DNA of 5,715 nt from positions 1 through 5,715 of the forward strand of contig JAUVBO010000241.1 of the NCBI GenBank assembly GCA_030591195.1. Reading direction: 5' to 3'. The position numbers were made by a program, and so were the translations under genes. Shown in pieces: positions 5,459 to 5,715 of this stretch. Numbering within the stretch: the stretch's first letter is position 1; every line of letters starts with the position of its first letter. The notes below the pieces were generated by a model, which saw nothing but the letters and a program-made list of their open reading frames with translations, was not told the DNA's origin and made no database searches. The stretch comes from Pseudomonadota bacterium (GTDB lineage: Bacteria > Myxococcota > Polyangia > GCA-2747355 > JACKDQ01).

Positions 5459-5715
5459 ATGGCCGATCAGTCACAAGAGGCTCACGATGACTCGGGCGAG
5501 CGGAGCCAAGAGAGCGCCGAGCTACGAGTCCACGATCGTTACCCCGTGGTCTGGCACGCGCGACTGTCGTGCCCGAGCTGGGAGAGCGCCGAACGCATCG
5601 CCACCGCCAACGTCAGCAGCGGCGGCATGTTCGTCCGCACCGAGCACCCGCTCAACCTCGACCAGCCGGTGGAGATCGTCCTCGAGCTTCCCGGCAAGAG
5701 ACGTACGGTGATCCG
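5459..5715 (+). CDS. PilZ-domain protein, partial (N-terminal 85 codons; runs off the window)
   Basis: ATG 5459 is preceded by GAGGG with a 4-nt spacer and opens a frame that stays open to the edge. After an acidic, polar leader (1-20) comes R23-V-H-D-R27 (the RxxxR signature) and YPVVWHARL. Then follow TANVSSGGMFVRT, with N51-x-S53-x-x-G56 in place of DxSxxG, and a PLNLDQPVEIVLELP strand pair. The N-x-S-S-G-G-M-F form is typical of a PilZ subfamily expanded in myxobacteria; family placement is from memory of the pattern. This is a different subtype from the PilZ at 2350-2631, so the two are not a local duplication. Whether more domains follow cannot be seen. It is divergent from the nuclease-like gene and may share its control region. 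Confidence 0.85.
   Translation, partial: MADQSQEAHDDSGERSQESAELRVHDRYPVVWHARLSCPSWESAERIATANVSSGGMFVRTEHPLNLDQPVEIVLELPGKRRTVI

Noticed and set aside
5487..5711. Plus-strand frame of 74 residues at the right edge
   Set aside because: Ser/Ala/Arg-rich out-of-frame shadow of the partial PilZ gene starting at 5459.

Overview
The window is GC-rich and has the look of a Myxococcota (deltaproteobacterial, Haliangium/Nannocystis-like) chromosome. This rests on strong G/C third-position bias, a large Thr/Asp/Gly-linked lipoprotein, two PilZ proteins (one of the Asn-x-Ser-Ser-Gly-Gly type common in myxobacteria), and bacterial microcompartment (BMC) shell genes on a small locus. The taxonomic call is an inference; there is no rRNA or marker gene here.

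Layout: (1) 1-383 is a leader region with no convincing gene. (2) 384-2315, plus strand, is a secreted lipoprotein with an Ig-like module followed by a probable TULIP (BPI/LBP-like) lipid-binding fold. (3) Convergent with it, 2350-5333 on the minus strand, are six co-directional genes. Read in their own direction they are a membrane-anchored PD-(D/E)XK nuclease-like protein (5333-4794), a Cys4 two-domain protein of unknown function (4755-4099), two EutN/CcmL-type BMC vertex (pentamer) proteins (4004-3690 and 3693-3406), a class II aldolase with a C-terminal encapsulation-peptide-like tail (3409-2642), and a small PilZ protein (2631-2350). (4) At the right edge a second PilZ gene starts on the plus strand at 5459 and runs off the window; it diverges from the nuclease gene.

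The core is the compact BMC set. BMC-P1, BMC-P2 and the aldolase are joined by two 4-nt ATGA overlaps, and the PilZ gene follows 10 nt later, so these four are probably one transcript. No hexamer (BMC-H) or trimer (BMC-T) shell gene and no aldehyde dehydrogenase is present, so this is either one end of a larger locus or a satellite locus whose products join a shell encoded elsewhere. The aldolase probably cleaves a sugar-phosphate-type substrate to an aldehyde inside the shell. Its third zinc-ligand histidine is replaced by Asn, which makes its catalytic state an open question. The tail of the aldolase and the tail of BMC-P1 share the short motif LEQLVxxE(L/I), which may point to a common shell-docking helix. 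The PilZ gene suggests, but does not prove, a c-di-GMP input.
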